NCBI RefSeq assembly: GCF_006864455.1
Contig: NZ_QHLK01000002.1
Location: forward strand, 1-64,000
Source: Campylobacter sp. MIT 97-5078
GTDB taxonomy: Bacteria > Campylobacterota > Campylobacteria > Campylobacterales > Campylobacteraceae
DNA: 64,000 nucleotides
Reading direction: 5' to 3'
A model generated the notes under the pieces. It was not told the DNA's origin. It worked only from the letters and a program-made list of their open reading frames with translations, and did not search any database. Shown in pieces: positions 43,295 through 54,022 of this stretch (positions are counted from its first letter, which is position 1; every line of letters starts with the position of its first letter). A program made the translations under genes and the position numbers.

Positions 43295-45831
43295 TAAAGC
43301 TCTTTTTTGATGAGCTCAAATCCAGCTTTTAAAGCCTCATCAAGCTTGCTTAAGTCTTTACCTCCAGCAGTAGCAAAATCAGCCCTGCCGCCTCCATTGC
43401 CTCCAGCCACGATAGCTACACATTTAACAAGCTCGCCAGCTTTTAATTTAGCGTTTTTTACTCCAGCGGCAAAGACGAGTTTTTCATCTTTGATTTGAGC
43501 GAGCAAAATCACAGCCTTTTCATGAGCGTTTTTAAAATCATCAATCATAGCTTTTATATCGCCATTTTGCACCGCTTGCACACAAATTTTTACACCTTTG
43601 ACATCTTGTGAACCAAGCTCATTTTTGCTTGCATTTTTAAGCTCATTTTTAAGGGCTGTGAGTTCGTTTTTAAGCCTTTTTATACCAGCTTGTATATCAT
43701 TGTTTTTAAGCTCTTCTTTTGCATTTTCAAGCTCATTTATTTGCTTTTTCGCCCAAGCAAAAGCTGCTTTGCTTACCACAGCTTCAATGCGTCTTACTCC
43801 AGCACTTACTCCGCTTTCTTTAGTGATATAAAAGCTTCCTATTTCAGCTGTGCTTTTTACATGAGTGCCACCGCAAAGCTCTTTACTCGCACCAAGACTT
43901 ACAACTCTTACCTCATCTTGGTATTTCTCGTTAAATAAAGCTATGGCTCCGCTTTGTTTGGCTTTTTCTAAGCTCATCAGTTCTGTTTTTTGCATATTTG
44001 CTTCATTAATCATCACATTAACAAGCTCTTCTATTCTTTCAAGTTCTTCTTTGCTTACAGCCTTAGAATGTGTAAAATCAAAACGCAGTTTGTTTGCCTC
44101 TACAAGTGAGCCAGCTTGAGCTATGTGTGAGCCTAAAATTTCACGTAAGGCATAGTGAAGCAAGTGCGTGGCTGAATGGTGCCTTGCGATTTGTTCTCTT
44201 TTTTCTTTATCGATCTTTGCATTGATATTTAAGCCAACTTTAAGTTCTTCTTTAGCCTCAATTTTACTTAAATTTAAGCCAAAGAATTTTTGAGTGTCAA
44301 GCACCTTGCTCGTGCCTAAAAAACCATTATCTCCAACCTGTCCCCCACTTGTGGCATAAAATGGAGTGCGATCAAGCATAACCCAGCCAGCCATGCCTGT
44401 TTTAAGTCCCGAAATTTGTTTAAAATCCTCATCAAGCAAGGCTAAAACCTTACTTTTACTTTCACTCTCAGTATAGCCTATAAATTCATTTTCTTTGAAT
44501 TGTTCTAAAAGCTCCTTAAAATCCCCATTTACAGCCTTATCTCCGCTTCCTTTCCAGCTTGCCTTTGCTCTTTGCTTTTGTTCATTCATAAGCTTTTCAA
44601 ATTCAGCCTCATCAAGCTTGAGATTTTTTTCTCTAAGCATATCAGCGGTTAGATCAAGTGGAAAACCATAAGTATCATAAAGCTTAAAAGCTACCTTGCC
44701 GCTAAAGATTTTTTGAGTTTTTGCAAGCTCTTCATTAAACATTTCTATACCATTTTCTATGGTGCTTAAAAAACGTTCTTCTTCAAGCTTGATCTGCTCC
44801 TTAACAAGCTCTTGTTTTTCTTTAAGATAAGTATAATGATCCCCCATGAGTTTTACAACCACATCAACAAGCTTATGCATAAAAGGTTCTTTAAGCCCAA
44901 GCAAATATCCATGCCTTAAAGCCCTTCTCATTATCCTTCTTAAAACATAACCCCTGCCTTCTTTATCAAAACTTGTTCCTTGAGCGAGCAAAAATACACT
45001 TGAACGTATATGATCAGCTATGACTCTATAACTTGCCCCGCTTTCATATTCATAAGTTTTTCCACAAAGCTTGGCAATTTCTTCTATGATAGGCATAAAC
45101 AAAGAACTATCAAAATTGCTCAATTTATTCTCTTTGATAGCCGTAACTCTTTCAAGTCCCATGCCTGTATCAATGCTAGGCTTTGGTAAAGGGCTTAAAG
45201 AGCCATCTTTGCTTCTTTCATACTGCATAAACACCAAATTCCAAATTTCAAGGAAGCGATCGCCGTCTCCTCCCATATAATCCTCAGCCGAGTTAAAATG
45301 CTCAGCTCCTTGATCATAAAAGATTTCAGAGCAAGGTCCACAAGGTCCAGTATCGCCCATTTGCCAGAAATTATCCTTATCGCCAAATTTATAAATTCGC
45401 TCTTTTGCAATATGTTCTTGCCAAAGCTCATATGCTTCATCATCGCTTTCATGCACAGTCACATAAAGTTTATCTTTAGGAAGTTTTAGCACTTTGGTTA
45501 CAAATTCCCAAGCATAGCTAATCGCTTCTTTTTTAAAATAATCCCCAAAGCTAAAATTTCCAAGCATTTCAAAAAAAGTATGATGCCTTGCTGTGTAGCC
45601 GACATTGTCTAAGTCATTGTGCTTGCCTCCAGCTCTTATGCAGGTTTGACAACTTGTGTTTCTTGGTGGAGTAGGGCGAGGCATTTCGCCTGTAAAAATG
45701 CTTTTAAAAGGCACCATGCCAGCATTAGTAAAAAGTAAGCTTGCATCATCTGGCACTAAGGGTGCTGAAGGCACTATTTTATGCCCTTTTGATTCAAAAA
45801 AATTCAAATATTCAGCCCTGACATTCATCAT
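43294..45831 (-). CDS. alaS: Alanyl-tRNA synthetase
   Basis: 845 residues. The catalytic core starts [20 protein letters not shown] with motif GMVPFKSIF and ends with RALRHGYLL; the editing domain has [12 protein letters not shown] and [13 protein letters not shown]; the C-terminal oligomerisation part includes [15 protein letters not shown]. The start is ATG 45831 or 45828. A leftward TATAAT (45849-45854) implies a very short leader of about a dozen bases. Confidence 0.97.
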   Translation of the reverse strand: MMNVRAEYLNFFESKGHKIVPSAPLVPDDASLLFTNAGMVPFKSIFTGEMPRPTPPRNTSCQTCIRAGGKHNDLDNVGYTARHHTFFEMLGNFSFGDYFKKEAISYAWEFVTKVLKLPKDKLYVTVHESDDEAYELWQEHIAKERIYKFGDKDNFWQMGDTGPCGPCSEIFYDQGAEHFNSAEDYMGGDGDRFLEIWNLVFMQYERSKDGSLSPLPKPSIDTGMGLERVTAIKENKLSNFDSSLFMPIIEEIAKLCGKTYEYESGASYRVIADHIRSSVFLLAQGTSFDKEGRGYVLRRIMRRALRHGYLLGLKEPFMHKLVDVVVKLMGDHYTYLKEKQELVKEQIKLEEERFLSTIENGIEMFNEELAKTQKIFSGKVAFKLYDTYGFPLDLTADMLREKNLKLDEAEFEKLMNEQKQRAKASWKGSGDKAVNGDFKELLEQFKENEFIGYTESESKSKVLALLDEDFKQISGLKTGMAGWVMLDRTPFYATSGGQVGDNGFLGTSKVLDTQKFFGLNLSKIEAKEELKVGLNINAKIDKEKREQIARHHSATHLLHYALREILGSHIAQAGSLVEANKLRFDFTHSKAVSKEELERIEELVNVMINEANMQKTELMSLEKAKQSGAIALFNEKYQDEVRVVSLGASKELCGGTHVKSTAEIGSFYITKESGVSAGVRRIEAVVSKAAFAWAKKQINELENAKEELKNNDIQAGIKRLKNELTALKNELKNASKNELGSQDVKGVKICVQAVQNGDIKAMIDDFKNAHEKAVILLAQIKDEKLVFAAGVKNAKLKAGELVKCVAIVAGGNGGGRADFATAGGKDLSKLDEALKAGFELIKKEL

Positions 45832-45848
45832 TTTTCCTTATTTTTTGC

Positions 45849-45885
45849 ATTATAATACCAAAAATACTTTAAAATTAGGTATAAT
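45849..45885. promoter_or_regulatory. Divergent -10 boxes for alaS and the aminotransferase operon
   Basis: TATAAT is read leftward at 45849-45854 (toward alaS) and rightward at 45880-45885 (toward 45915), so the two operons diverge from a single ~80-base region. Confidence 0.5.
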
Positions 45886-45914
45886 TTCGTTTTTAAAAGC
45901 ATTAAAGGCAAAAG

Positions 45915-47006
45915 ATGAATATTCCTTTTATTGATCTAAAAGCACAATATTTAAGCTATCAAGATGAAATTCAAACAGCGATTAATGAAGTCTTACACAG
46001 CACTTCTTTTATAGGTGGGGCTAAGCTTGAGGAATTTGAAGCTAATTTAGCCAATTATGTAGGTATAAAACACGCCATAGGCTGTTCTAGTGGCACTTCA
46101 GCTTTGCTTTTGGCACTTTTAGCCTCAAATATCAAGGCAGGAGATGAGGTTATCGTGCCTAGTTTTACTTTTATAGCTACGGCTGAAATGGTGAGTTTTG
46201 TTGGTGCAAAGCCTGTTTTTGCTGATATAAGTTTAGAAGATTATAATCTTAATATAAACACTTTAGAAAACGTAGTGAGTGAAAAAACTAAAGCCATAAT
46301 TGCTGTAAGTATGTTTGGACAAATGCCTGATATTCTTGCCTTAAAAGAATTTTGTAAAAACAAAAATCTCATTTTGATCGAAGATGGTGCTCAAAGCTTT
46401 GGTGCAAAGCAAAACGAACATAAATCCTGCTCTTTAGCTCATATATCTTGCACAAGCTTTTTTCCTTCTAAGCCACTTGGAGCTTATGGGGACGCTGGGG
46501 CTGTTTTTACAAATGATGATGAGCTTGCAAGAAAAATTAGAATTTATCTTAATCACGGGCAAGTTAAACGTTATATGCACGAATACATAGGCTTTAACGG
46601 CAGGCTAGATACTCTTCAAGCAGCGATTTTAAATGTAAAATTAAAACATTTAGACGAAGAGCTTGTTTTAAGAGAGCAAAAGGCTAGCGTGTATCTTGAA
46701 AATTTGCAAAACTGCATTTTGCCAAGGGTAAAAGAAGGCTTTAAAAGTGTCTGGGCGCAATTTAGCGTGCGAGCAAAAGATAGAAATAAAGTTGTTGCTA
46801 AACTTGAAAAAGCAGGCATTCCAAGTGCTATTCATTATCCTTTGGGGCTTCATTTGCAAGTTACTTTTAAGGATTTAGGCTATAAAAAAGGAAGTTTGCC
46901 AAATACTGAGCTAGTCAGTGAAGAAATTTTATCCTTACCTATGAGTGCCTTTTTAAAGCAAGGCGATCAAGAGCAGGTTATAGCTACATTTAATGAGGAA
47001 AACTAA
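45915..47006 (+). CDS. DegT/DnrJ/EryC1-family PLP aminotransferase (Cj0505-like)
   Basis: 363 residues. NIPFIDLKAQYLSYQDEI opens the protein, GCSSGTSALLLALLA binds the PLP phosphate, LIEDGAQSFGAK carries the PLP-ring Asp, and TSFFPSKPLGAYGDAGA holds the Schiff-base Lys. Family members aminate nucleotide-linked keto sugars. The next two genes follow without a gap. The sugar substrate is not known. Confidence 0.88.
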   Translation: MNIPFIDLKAQYLSYQDEIQTAINEVLHSTSFIGGAKLEEFEANLANYVGIKHAIGCSSGTSALLLALLASNIKAGDEVIVPSFTFIATAEMVSFVGAKPVFADISLEDYNLNINTLENVVSEKTKAIIAVSMFGQMPDILALKEFCKNKNLILIEDGAQSFGAKQNEHKSCSLAHISCTSFFPSKPLGAYGDAGAVFTNDDELARKIRIYLNHGQVKRYMHEYIGFNGRLDTLQAAILNVKLKHLDEELVLREQKASVYLENLQNCILPRVKEGFKSVWAQFSVRAKDRNKVVAKLEKAGIPSAIHYPLGLHLQVTFKDLGYKKGSLPNTELVSEEILSLPMSAFLKQGDQEQVIATFNEEN

Positions 47007-47891
47007 GTGAAAATAGGCATAGCCGGACTTGGTAAAATGGGGCAAAACCATTTAAAAGAGCTTCAAAAAAATGAACAATTTCAAATTTATGCTTTATATG
47101 ATACTGAATTGAAGCAAGATTTTAATGAGCCTTTTTTTAGCGATTTAGCCAAGTTTTTAGCTCAAAACTTAGATATTGTCATCATTTCAAGTCCTACAAA
47201 GACGCATTTAGCTTTAGCAAAAGAAGTGTTTAAGAGTGTAAAATGTGTTTTGATCGAAAAGCCTTTGGCTTTAAATTTAGTTCAAATGAAAGAGCTTGAA
47301 AGCTTGGCTAAGGAATATGGCGTTCGTGTAGCTGTGGGCTTTAGCGAGAGGTTTAATCCTTGTATAGTGGCTTTAAAAGAGCTTTTGCATAGTGAAAAAA
47401 TCATCAGCATAGATATACAACGTTTTTCACCTTATCCACAAAGGATTAGCGATGTGGGCGTTTTGCAGGATTTAGCTGTGCATGATCTTGATCTTATAGC
47501 CTTTTTATCAGGACAAGATATTAAGCATTGTGAGCTTAAAAAGCTTTATAAGAAAGACTTAAAAAGAGAAGATGAGGCTACACAACTTTGTGAGTGCGAT
47601 GGTTTTTTAGCTTATGCTCATCAAAGCTGGAATAGCACACAAAAACTAAGAAGGGTTAGTGTTATCACTGAAAATGCCTTTTTTGAGGCGAATTTAAATG
47701 ATTTTATTTTGCTTAAAAATGATAAAGCTATGCCTATCAAAGAAAAAAGTCCCTTATTAGCAGAGCATGAAGCTCTTATTGAATTAGCAAAGTTAAATTT
47801 AACAAATGAAAAAATACCGCATAAACAGGAGCGTTTGAGTGCTTTAGGAACTATACAAGATGCCTTAGCTGTGCAAAAATGGTTTGAGTGA
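47007..47891 (+). CDS. Gfo/Idh/MocA-family oxidoreductase (Cj0504-like)
   Basis: 294 residues from GTG 47007, immediately after the aminotransferase stop. KIGIAGLGKMGQNHLKEL is the NAD-binding Rossmann entry and CVLIEKPLALNL the family EKP motif; VLQDLAVHDLDLIAF has the conserved Asp/His. Family members oxidise or reduce sugars or sugar nucleotides, and pairing with a DegT enzyme suggests an amino-sugar step. Overlaps hemH by 1 base. Confidence 0.87.
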   Translation: MKIGIAGLGKMGQNHLKELQKNEQFQIYALYDTELKQDFNEPFFSDLAKFLAQNLDIVIISSPTKTHLALAKEVFKSVKCVLIEKPLALNLVQMKELESLAKEYGVRVAVGFSERFNPCIVALKELLHSEKIISIDIQRFSPYPQRISDVGVLQDLAVHDLDLIAFLSGQDIKHCELKKLYKKDLKREDEATQLCECDGFLAYAHQSWNSTQKLRRVSVITENAFFEANLNDFILLKNDKAMPIKEKSPLLAEHEALIELAKLNLTNEKIPHKQERLSALGTIQDALAVQKWFE

Positions 47892-48802
47892 TGAAGCTTG
47901 TTTTGTTTTTAAATATGGGTGGGGCTGAGAATTTAAAAGATTGTGAGCTTTTTTTAAAAAATATGTTTAACGATCCTTATATCTTGACTATTAAAAACAA
48001 ATTTTTAAGGGCTTTTGTGGCATTTTGTATCACAAAAGCAAGAGTTAAAGCTATGCAAGAAAACTATAAGCACTTAGGCGGAAAATCTCCCCTAAACGAA
48101 CTTACTCAAAGTCTTTGTGATAAGCTCAATAAGGAATTTAAAGGAAAAATTTGCTTTGATTTTGCAAATTTATATGTGCCTCCTTTTGCAAAAGAAATTT
48201 TAAGTAAATATAAGCTTGGCAAAGATGATGAACTTGTGCTTTTTCCCCTTTATCCGCATCATTCTCAAACCACAGTTACTTCATCTTTAGAAGTGCTTAA
48301 AAAGGCGATAAAAGATCTTAAAATTCAAAGCAAAGTCAGTGAAATTGATGTTTTTTATAAAGATAAAAGCTATAATGAACTTATCAAAAAACATATCTTA
48401 AAAGCAAACGAGGATTTTAAAAAGGGGCATAAAAAACATTTGATTTTTTCAGCGCATTCTTTGCCTGTATCTATCATCAAAAAAGGCGATGTATATGAAA
48501 AGCACATTAATGAGCATTTTAATACGCTTAAAAAAGAGCTTGAGCCGTATTTTGAGAAGATAGAGCTTGCTTATCAATCCAAACTTGGTCCTGTAAAATG
48601 GCTTGAGCCAAATACAAGCGATATTATCGCAAATTTAGATAATGAGGCTTTGATTTATCCGCTTGCTTTTTGTATAGATTGTTCTGAAACCGTTTTTGAA
48701 CTTGAGATAGAGTATAGAAAAATTGCCTCAAAAGACTATAAAGTCGTTGCTTGTCCAAATGATAGTGCCGAGTTTGTTGAATTTATTAAGCAGTATTTTT
48801 AA
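47891..48802 (+). CDS. hemH: Ferrochelatase
   Basis: 303 residues from ATG 47891, in TGATG with the previous stop. LVLFLNMGGAENLKDCELFL is the N-terminal signature, FPLYPHHSQTT a conserved loop, LIFSAHSLPVSIIKKGD has the catalytic His, and YPLAFCIDCSETVFELEIEY the second signature with the catalytic Glu. It inserts Fe2+ into protoporphyrin IX in the last haem step. Confidence 0.95.
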   Translation: MKLVLFLNMGGAENLKDCELFLKNMFNDPYILTIKNKFLRAFVAFCITKARVKAMQENYKHLGGKSPLNELTQSLCDKLNKEFKGKICFDFANLYVPPFAKEILSKYKLGKDDELVLFPLYPHHSQTTVTSSLEVLKKAIKDLKIQSKVSEIDVFYKDKSYNELIKKHILKANEDFKKGHKKHLIFSAHSLPVSIIKKGDVYEKHINEHFNTLKKELEPYFEKIELAYQSKLGPVKWLEPNTSDIIANLDNEALIYPLAFCIDCSETVFELEIEYRKIASKDYKVVACPNDSAEFVEFIKQYF

Positions 48803-48961
48803 GCCTTATTTTTGTGCTTATTTTTAAAAACTCTAAAAAACAAGCATTGTCAAATCCTTTAAAAACACTCTAAATTCACACATAAAAAGACGAAGTGTTT
48901 CAAAAAGTATCAAGCTTTTAAACTTTGTTTTTATACTTTATGCTTGTATTTTGATTTAAGC

Positions 48962-48967
48962 TACAAT
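48962..48967 (+). promoter_or_regulatory. -10 box TACAAT of the FAD/Fe-S oxidoreductase gene
   Basis: TACAAT in TTAAGCTACAATG, 30 bases before ATG 48997. The 48803-48996 gap holds nothing else recognisable. Confidence 0.45.
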
Positions 48968-48996
48968 GAATAAGGATTATTTTTTAAAGGATAGGT

Positions 48997-51906
48997 ATGA
49001 GTAAAGCAGAACCTGTTTTCAAAATTTCTTCTTATGAACTTTTTTATGAGAGGGCGAAACTTTTTTTAGGAGATAGAATTTTTAAGGATTATTTACGTTG
49101 CTTTGCTTATAGTATCGATGCCTCTTGTTATCGTTATATCCCAAAAATAGTTATTATTGCAAGTCATGAAGATGAAATCGTGCAAATTTTAAAGCTTAGT
49201 GATGAGCTTGATTTAGCACTAAGCTTTAGAGCAGCTGGGACATCTTTAAGCGGACAAGCCTGTTGTGATAGTATTTTAGTATTATGTAATACTCACTGGA
49301 AAACGATCAAGCTTGTTTTTGATGAGACTAAACAGCCAAGTTCGATTTGGTGTGATTGTGGTGTGATAGGAGCAAGTGCAAATGAAGCTTTAAAACCTTA
49401 TGCAAAAAAGATAGGTCCTGATCCAGCCACGATAAATAATGCTCTTATAGGTGGAATTTTTTCAAATAATTCAAGTGGTATGTGCTGTGGGGTAAAGCAA
49501 AACACTTATCAAACCATCAAATCAGTGCGTGTTATCTTGCAAAATGGCTTTGTGCTTGATACTTCGCAAGAACAAAGTGTGTTTGAGTTTATGAATACTT
49601 ATGCAGATATGGTCGAAAAACTTTTGGCATTAAGGACTGAACTCTTAGCTGATAGTGAGCTTTCAAGTTTTATCAGACATAAATTCAAGATTAAAAATAC
49701 CACCGGCTATAGTTTAAATGCCTTGCTTGATTTTGAAGAGCTTAAAGATATACTTAATCATATCTTTATCGGTGCTGAGGGCACGCTGGCTTTTGTTTCA
49801 AGGGTTGAGCTTGAGTGTGTGAAGGATTTTAAACATAAAGCCTGTGCTTTGATCTTTTATGAGGATATTTTAAGTGCTGCTAAGGCTATAAAAATTTTAG
49901 CTCAAAATGATGATTTGGTTAGTGCTGCCGAGATTATGGACTATGCTTCTTTATTAAGTGTGCAGAATTTAGAGAGTTTGCCTGCTGAAATTAAGCAAAT
50001 AAAGCCAAAAAATTGTGCTATTTTGATCCAGCTTGAAGAAGATGACAAAGAAAAACTTGAACACAATATCGCTTTTATAAGTCAGAGTTTAGCAAGTATT
50101 CAAAGCCTTTTTGGAGTGCGGTTTAGTTTTGATGCAAAAGAGCAAGAGTCTTGGTGGAAGGTGCGTAAGGGCTTGCTTCCTTTAACAGTAGCTACAAGGG
50201 CGAGTGCAAGCACGGTTATCACTGAGGATATTTGTTTTGAGATAGATCATTTTGCAGCTGGGATTGAGGGCATTGAAGCTTTATTGCAAAAGCATAATTT
50301 TAAGGGCATTATCTTTGGGCATGCCTTAAGTGGCAATGTGCATTTTATCATCACGCCCTTACTTGGTATAAAAGAAGAAAGTGAGCGTTTTGGTATTTTC
50401 ATGCAAGATTTGGTTGATCTTGTGGTAAGTTATAATGGTAGTATTAAAGCAGAGCATGGCACAGGACGCATGATGGCTCCTTTTGTGAAGCAAGAATGGG
50501 GCGAAAAAGCGTATAAATTCAACCTAGCTATCAAAGAAATTTTTGATCCTAAAAAGCTCATTAACCCAGATGTCATTATCAGTGAGGATCAAAATATCCA
50601 TCTTAAAAATTTTAAACCAGCCAGCGCGAATTTGATAGAAGATTACCTAGATGCTTGTATGGAGTGTGGTTTTTGTGAAAAAATTTGTCCAAGCAAAGAC
50701 TTAAGCCTTACTCCGCGCCAACGTATAGCCGTATATAGAGAAATTGCTCGCTTAAAAAGTAAGACTCGCACCCCAAGCGAACAAAAAGAGCTTAACGAAC
50801 TTGAAAAAGGCTTTGAATACCTTGTTGTAAAAACTTGTGCGACTTGTTCTATGTGTGCTACGCTTTGTCCGATTGAAATAGACACAGCGAAAATCGCTTC
50901 AAAAGCAAGTCAAGTTAAGGGTTTTTTAAGCTCAAAAATCGCTTCAAATTTAGCTAAAAATATGGCTTTTACAACTAAGCTTGCTGGTTTTGGTGTAAGT
51001 GGTGCAAATTTAGCTCAAAATGTCTTTGGTGCTGAGTTTGTGCAAGGTATGAGTGAAAAACTGAACCGACTTTGTCATACACCTTTGCTTAGTGCATTTT
51101 TTCCAAGTAAAAATACTTACAAACTTCACTCCAAGCTTACACAAACAAATGAAAAGCAAGTGGTGTATTTTAGTTCATGCTTAAATAGAATATTTAATCC
51201 AAGCAAAAAAGCACCCGATCAAAGAAGTATAGCCCAAGTGTTTGAGAATTTGTGTAAAAAGGCTGATTTTAGTGTGATCTATCCTTCAAATTTAAGCAAT
51301 CTTTGTTGTTCAAAAGCCTTTAAAAATCACGAAAAAGAAGCCAAAAACTTAGCTTTTAAAACTTTTCAAAGTTTATGTGAAGCAAGTTTAAATGCCAAAT
51401 TGCCTATAGTGTGCGATCATAGCGCGTGTTCTTTAGAGCTTTTAAAATATGCAAAGGAGTATGAAAATAAGGCAGGGCTTAAATTAAATATCATTGATAT
51501 GCCAGCCTTTGTTTTAGAGTATTTAAGTTCAAATTTAAGCTTTTCTAGGCAAAATCAAGAAAAAATAGCTCTTTATGCACCTTGCTCGACTCAAAATTTA
51601 CTTGTTAAAAAACAAAATTTAGCTTGGGAAAGTGCTATTTTTGAGCTTGCAAAACTTTGCGGGGCTGAAATTTGTGAGGATAAAAAAGTAAAATGTTGTG
51701 GTTTTGCCGGCAACAAAGGCTTTTTAACCCCAGAACTTAATCAAAGTGCTTTAAGAAATTTTGGAAAAGATGATGAGGGAAATGATGTTTTTAAAGGTAT
51801 CATAAAAGGTTTTAGTAGCTCAAGCACCTGTGAGATAGGCTTAAGCACCAAAAGCCATTTTGCATGGCAGCATATCATTTATCTTGTGGATGCTTGCACA
51901 GATTAA
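48997..51906 (+). CDS. FAD-linked oxidase with Fe-S domains (D-lactate dehydrogenase type)
   Basis: 969 residues. The N-terminal FAD-binding PCMH domain has FRAAGTSLSGQA and IGPDPATINNALIGGI; the FAD-oxidase C domain ends with EHGTGRMMAPFV and FDPKKLINPD. Then come two [4Fe-4S] clusters, CMECGFCEKICP (about 552-563) and CATCSMCATLCP (about 616-627), and CCG-type repeats (CCSKAF, CCGFAGNKGF). This layout is that of Dld-II/GlcDF fused enzymes; the C. jejuni Cj1585-like D-lactate dehydrogenase is the nearest I recall. It feeds electrons from D-lactate or a similar 2-hydroxyacid to the respiratory chain. In C. jejuni it is not next to hemH. Confidence 0.86.
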   Translation: MSKAEPVFKISSYELFYERAKLFLGDRIFKDYLRCFAYSIDASCYRYIPKIVIIASHEDEIVQILKLSDELDLALSFRAAGTSLSGQACCDSILVLCNTHWKTIKLVFDETKQPSSIWCDCGVIGASANEALKPYAKKIGPDPATINNALIGGIFSNNSSGMCCGVKQNTYQTIKSVRVILQNGFVLDTSQEQSVFEFMNTYADMVEKLLALRTELLADSELSSFIRHKFKIKNTTGYSLNALLDFEELKDILNHIFIGAEGTLAFVSRVELECVKDFKHKACALIFYEDILSAAKAIKILAQNDDLVSAAEIMDYASLLSVQNLESLPAEIKQIKPKNCAILIQLEEDDKEKLEHNIAFISQSLASIQSLFGVRFSFDAKEQESWWKVRKGLLPLTVATRASASTVITEDICFEIDHFAAGIEGIEALLQKHNFKGIIFGHALSGNVHFIITPLLGIKEESERFGIFMQDLVDLVVSYNGSIKAEHGTGRMMAPFVKQEWGEKAYKFNLAIKEIFDPKKLINPDVIISEDQNIHLKNFKPASANLIEDYLDACMECGFCEKICPSKDLSLTPRQRIAVYREIARLKSKTRTPSEQKELNELEKGFEYLVVKTCATCSMCATLCPIEIDTAKIASKASQVKGFLSSKIASNLAKNMAFTTKLAGFGVSGANLAQNVFGAEFVQGMSEKLNRLCHTPLLSAFFPSKNTYKLHSKLTQTNEKQVVYFSSCLNRIFNPSKKAPDQRSIAQVFENLCKKADFSVIYPSNLSNLCCSKAFKNHEKEAKNLAFKTFQSLCEASLNAKLPIVCDHSACSLELLKYAKEYENKAGLKLNIIDMPAFVLEYLSSNLSFSRQNQEKIALYAPCSTQNLLVKKQNLAWESAIFELAKLCGAEICEDKKVKCCGFAGNKGFLTPELNQSALRNFGKDDEGNDVFKGIIKGFSSSSTCEIGLSTKSHFAWQHIIYLVDACTD

Positions 51907-51913
51907 GAATTAT

Positions 51914-53701
51914 TTAAGGTTTTATAGGTTCTAAAAAACCTTCTTGTATGAGTATATCCACCACATCTTTAAACATAGGCAAAGCACTTTGTGCAGCATA
52001 GTAAGAATAAGGCTTTGTAGGTGTTCTTACTAAAACGCCTATGGTGTAAGCGTTTTTTGCGTCATTTGCAAAGCCAAAAAAGCTTGCATTATATCGAGTG
52101 GTGGAGTAGCCACCTTTTTGAGCTATCCTTGCTGTGCCTGTTTTTCCACCTATGATAATGCCTTCAGTTAAAGCCTTTCGCCCTGTGCCTTTCTCGGTTG
52201 TGGCGATGAGGATATTTTGAATTTGTTTTGCAGCTGTGCTTGAGAGTATTTTTTCTTTACTAAATTCAGCACTCAAATCCACTTTTTTACCATTTTGATA
52301 AAAGGCATTTGCAAGGCTTGGTGTGATATAAACGCCATCATTATTAAAGACATTATACGCTGCTAGAAGTTGCATAAAAGTTGTTTTTAGCCCATATCCA
52401 TAACTTAAAACGGATTTTTCTATATCTCTTAAGCGACTAGGGTTTGGCAGTTCTCCTTTTTGCTCATAAGGCAGATCAATGCCACTTTTTTCACCAAAAC
52501 GAAAAATTTTGAGTCCAGAAACGATCTCAAAATTGCTAAGTCTTTTAGCGATTTGTATCATGCCTATATTTGAAGAATATACTAAAACTTCTTCAGCACT
52601 CATACTTTTTGCCTTATGATCATCTTGTATGGTGAAGCGTCCAAGCTTGTAATAACCATTATGCGTGTTGATATGCTCGTTAAGCTGAAGTTTATTGAGT
52701 CTTAAGGCTGTTGTGAATATAAAAGGCTTGATTACAGAGCCTGTTTCATAAGCATATTCTACAGCACTTGCATTAAGCACGCTTAAATCTTTTCCGCGAT
52801 TACTTGGATCATATCTTCTTGAGCTTGCTAGGGCTAAAATTTTACCGGTATTGCTTTGCATAACGCCGACGATAATTTCATTTGCATTAAGATCGGCATT
52901 TCTTTGATCGATGGCTTTTTCTATAGTTTTTTGAAGTTTAAGGTGAAGATTAGTATATAAATCACAGCCATTAATTTTGCGTTTTTGCACGGAGTTTAAA
53001 TTTAAAATGATATTTCCGCCTATATCTTTAAATCCTTGCACTTTTTCATTTTGGAAAGGAAGTAAGCACTCATCATAGTATTTTTCAAGTCCTTTTACGC
53101 CTATATTTTTAAGCATTTTACTTTCTTCATCAAAAAAAGCTCTGGTGTAGCCAATAACTGGTGTTAAGGTATCTTTTGACATATAATTTCTATCTTCTTT
53201 GTGCAAACTTATGCTTAAGCCTCTTGTTTCAACTTTATTGTTGTTGTTTGCAAAAGCTTTGAAAAAGCCTTGCACATAGAGTTTTTTAGAAAGTTCTTTA
53301 AGATAGCTTGCGTGCTTTGAATCTAAATTTTGAGAAAGTATGAAATTATAAGTGCTTTTTTTAAAAGCAAGTTCGAGACGTTTTTTGATATCTTGCATTT
53401 GTGCTTTGCTTGAGCCGCTATAAATTTCAAAAAGTTTTAAAAAAAGCTCAAGCTTGCCTTTATCTAAACTCCTCAAATCAACCTCAGCTCGATAAATTTG
53501 CTTTGAAGAAGCGATGATAAAATGATCGCTTGTGATGATATTACCCCTTAGGGCTGTGTCGTATTGGTCTTTTTCGGTGTTTGGGATATTGCGTTTAGAA
53601 GTGAGAAAAAAGGTTGAGCTTAAAAATAAAAGCATAAAAAAAGAAGCCATAATAAAGGCAAAAGCAACCTTAGAAACTCTTGTTTTATTTGCTTCTTGCA
53701 T
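51914..53701 (-). CDS. pbpB: Penicillin-binding protein 2/FtsI type (transpeptidase)
   Basis: 595 residues with an N-terminal anchor (VAFAFIMASFFMLLFLSSTFFL), a dimerisation domain, then the transpeptidase with YETGSVIKPFIF (SxxK nucleophile), SSNIGM (SxN) and GGKTGTARIAQ. It is a division-type class B PBP. Ends near 51914 in a convergent arrangement with the oxidoreductase; followed upstream by fliE. Order as Cj0525c-Cj0528c. Confidence 0.92.
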   Translation of the reverse strand: MQEANKTRVSKVAFAFIMASFFMLLFLSSTFFLTSKRNIPNTEKDQYDTALRGNIITSDHFIIASSKQIYRAEVDLRSLDKGKLELFLKLFEIYSGSSKAQMQDIKKRLELAFKKSTYNFILSQNLDSKHASYLKELSKKLYVQGFFKAFANNNNKVETRGLSISLHKEDRNYMSKDTLTPVIGYTRAFFDEESKMLKNIGVKGLEKYYDECLLPFQNEKVQGFKDIGGNIILNLNSVQKRKINGCDLYTNLHLKLQKTIEKAIDQRNADLNANEIIVGVMQSNTGKILALASSRRYDPSNRGKDLSVLNASAVEYAYETGSVIKPFIFTTALRLNKLQLNEHINTHNGYYKLGRFTIQDDHKAKSMSAEEVLVYSSNIGMIQIAKRLSNFEIVSGLKIFRFGEKSGIDLPYEQKGELPNPSRLRDIEKSVLSYGYGLKTTFMQLLAAYNVFNNDGVYITPSLANAFYQNGKKVDLSAEFSKEKILSSTAAKQIQNILIATTEKGTGRKALTEGIIIGGKTGTARIAQKGGYSTTRYNASFFGFANDAKNAYTIGVLVRTPTKPYSYYAAQSALPMFKDVVDILIQEGFLEPIKP

Positions 53702-53704
53702 TAA

Positions 53705-54007
53705 TTAAATTTGAATTCTCGTGATTTCTTTGTAGGCATTAATTGCTTTATTTCTTACTTCAAGCATAAATTTCATACTTGTTTCAGCCTTACCGATAGC
53801 AATGGCGGCTTGGTGCAAGTCTTTAACCTCGCCTGTGGCTATATCAGTCATCGCTGCTTCGCCTTCTTTTTGTGCTGTATCAAGATCGCTGATTGAGCTT
53901 TTTAAGAGCTTGGCGAATTCATCACCTATACCAGCTTCATTTGCTTTGTTTGAATTTTGGGTATTTGAAATACTATTTAAAGAATTAAGTTTGTTTATCT
54001 CGTTCAT
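53705..54007 (-). CDS. fliE: Flagellar hook-basal body protein FliE
   Basis: 100 residues with GIGDEFAKLLKSSISDLD, a conserved AIAIGKAETSMKFMLEVRNK and AYKEITRIQI at the end, as in FliE. It links the MS ring to the rod. 15 bases separate it from flgC. Confidence 0.94.
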   Translation of the reverse strand: MNEINKLNSLNSISNTQNSNKANEAGIGDEFAKLLKSSISDLDTAQKEGEAAMTDIATGEVKDLHQAAIAIGKAETSMKFMLEVRNKAINAYKEITRIQI

Positions 54008-54022
54008 CTTTTATCCTTTTTT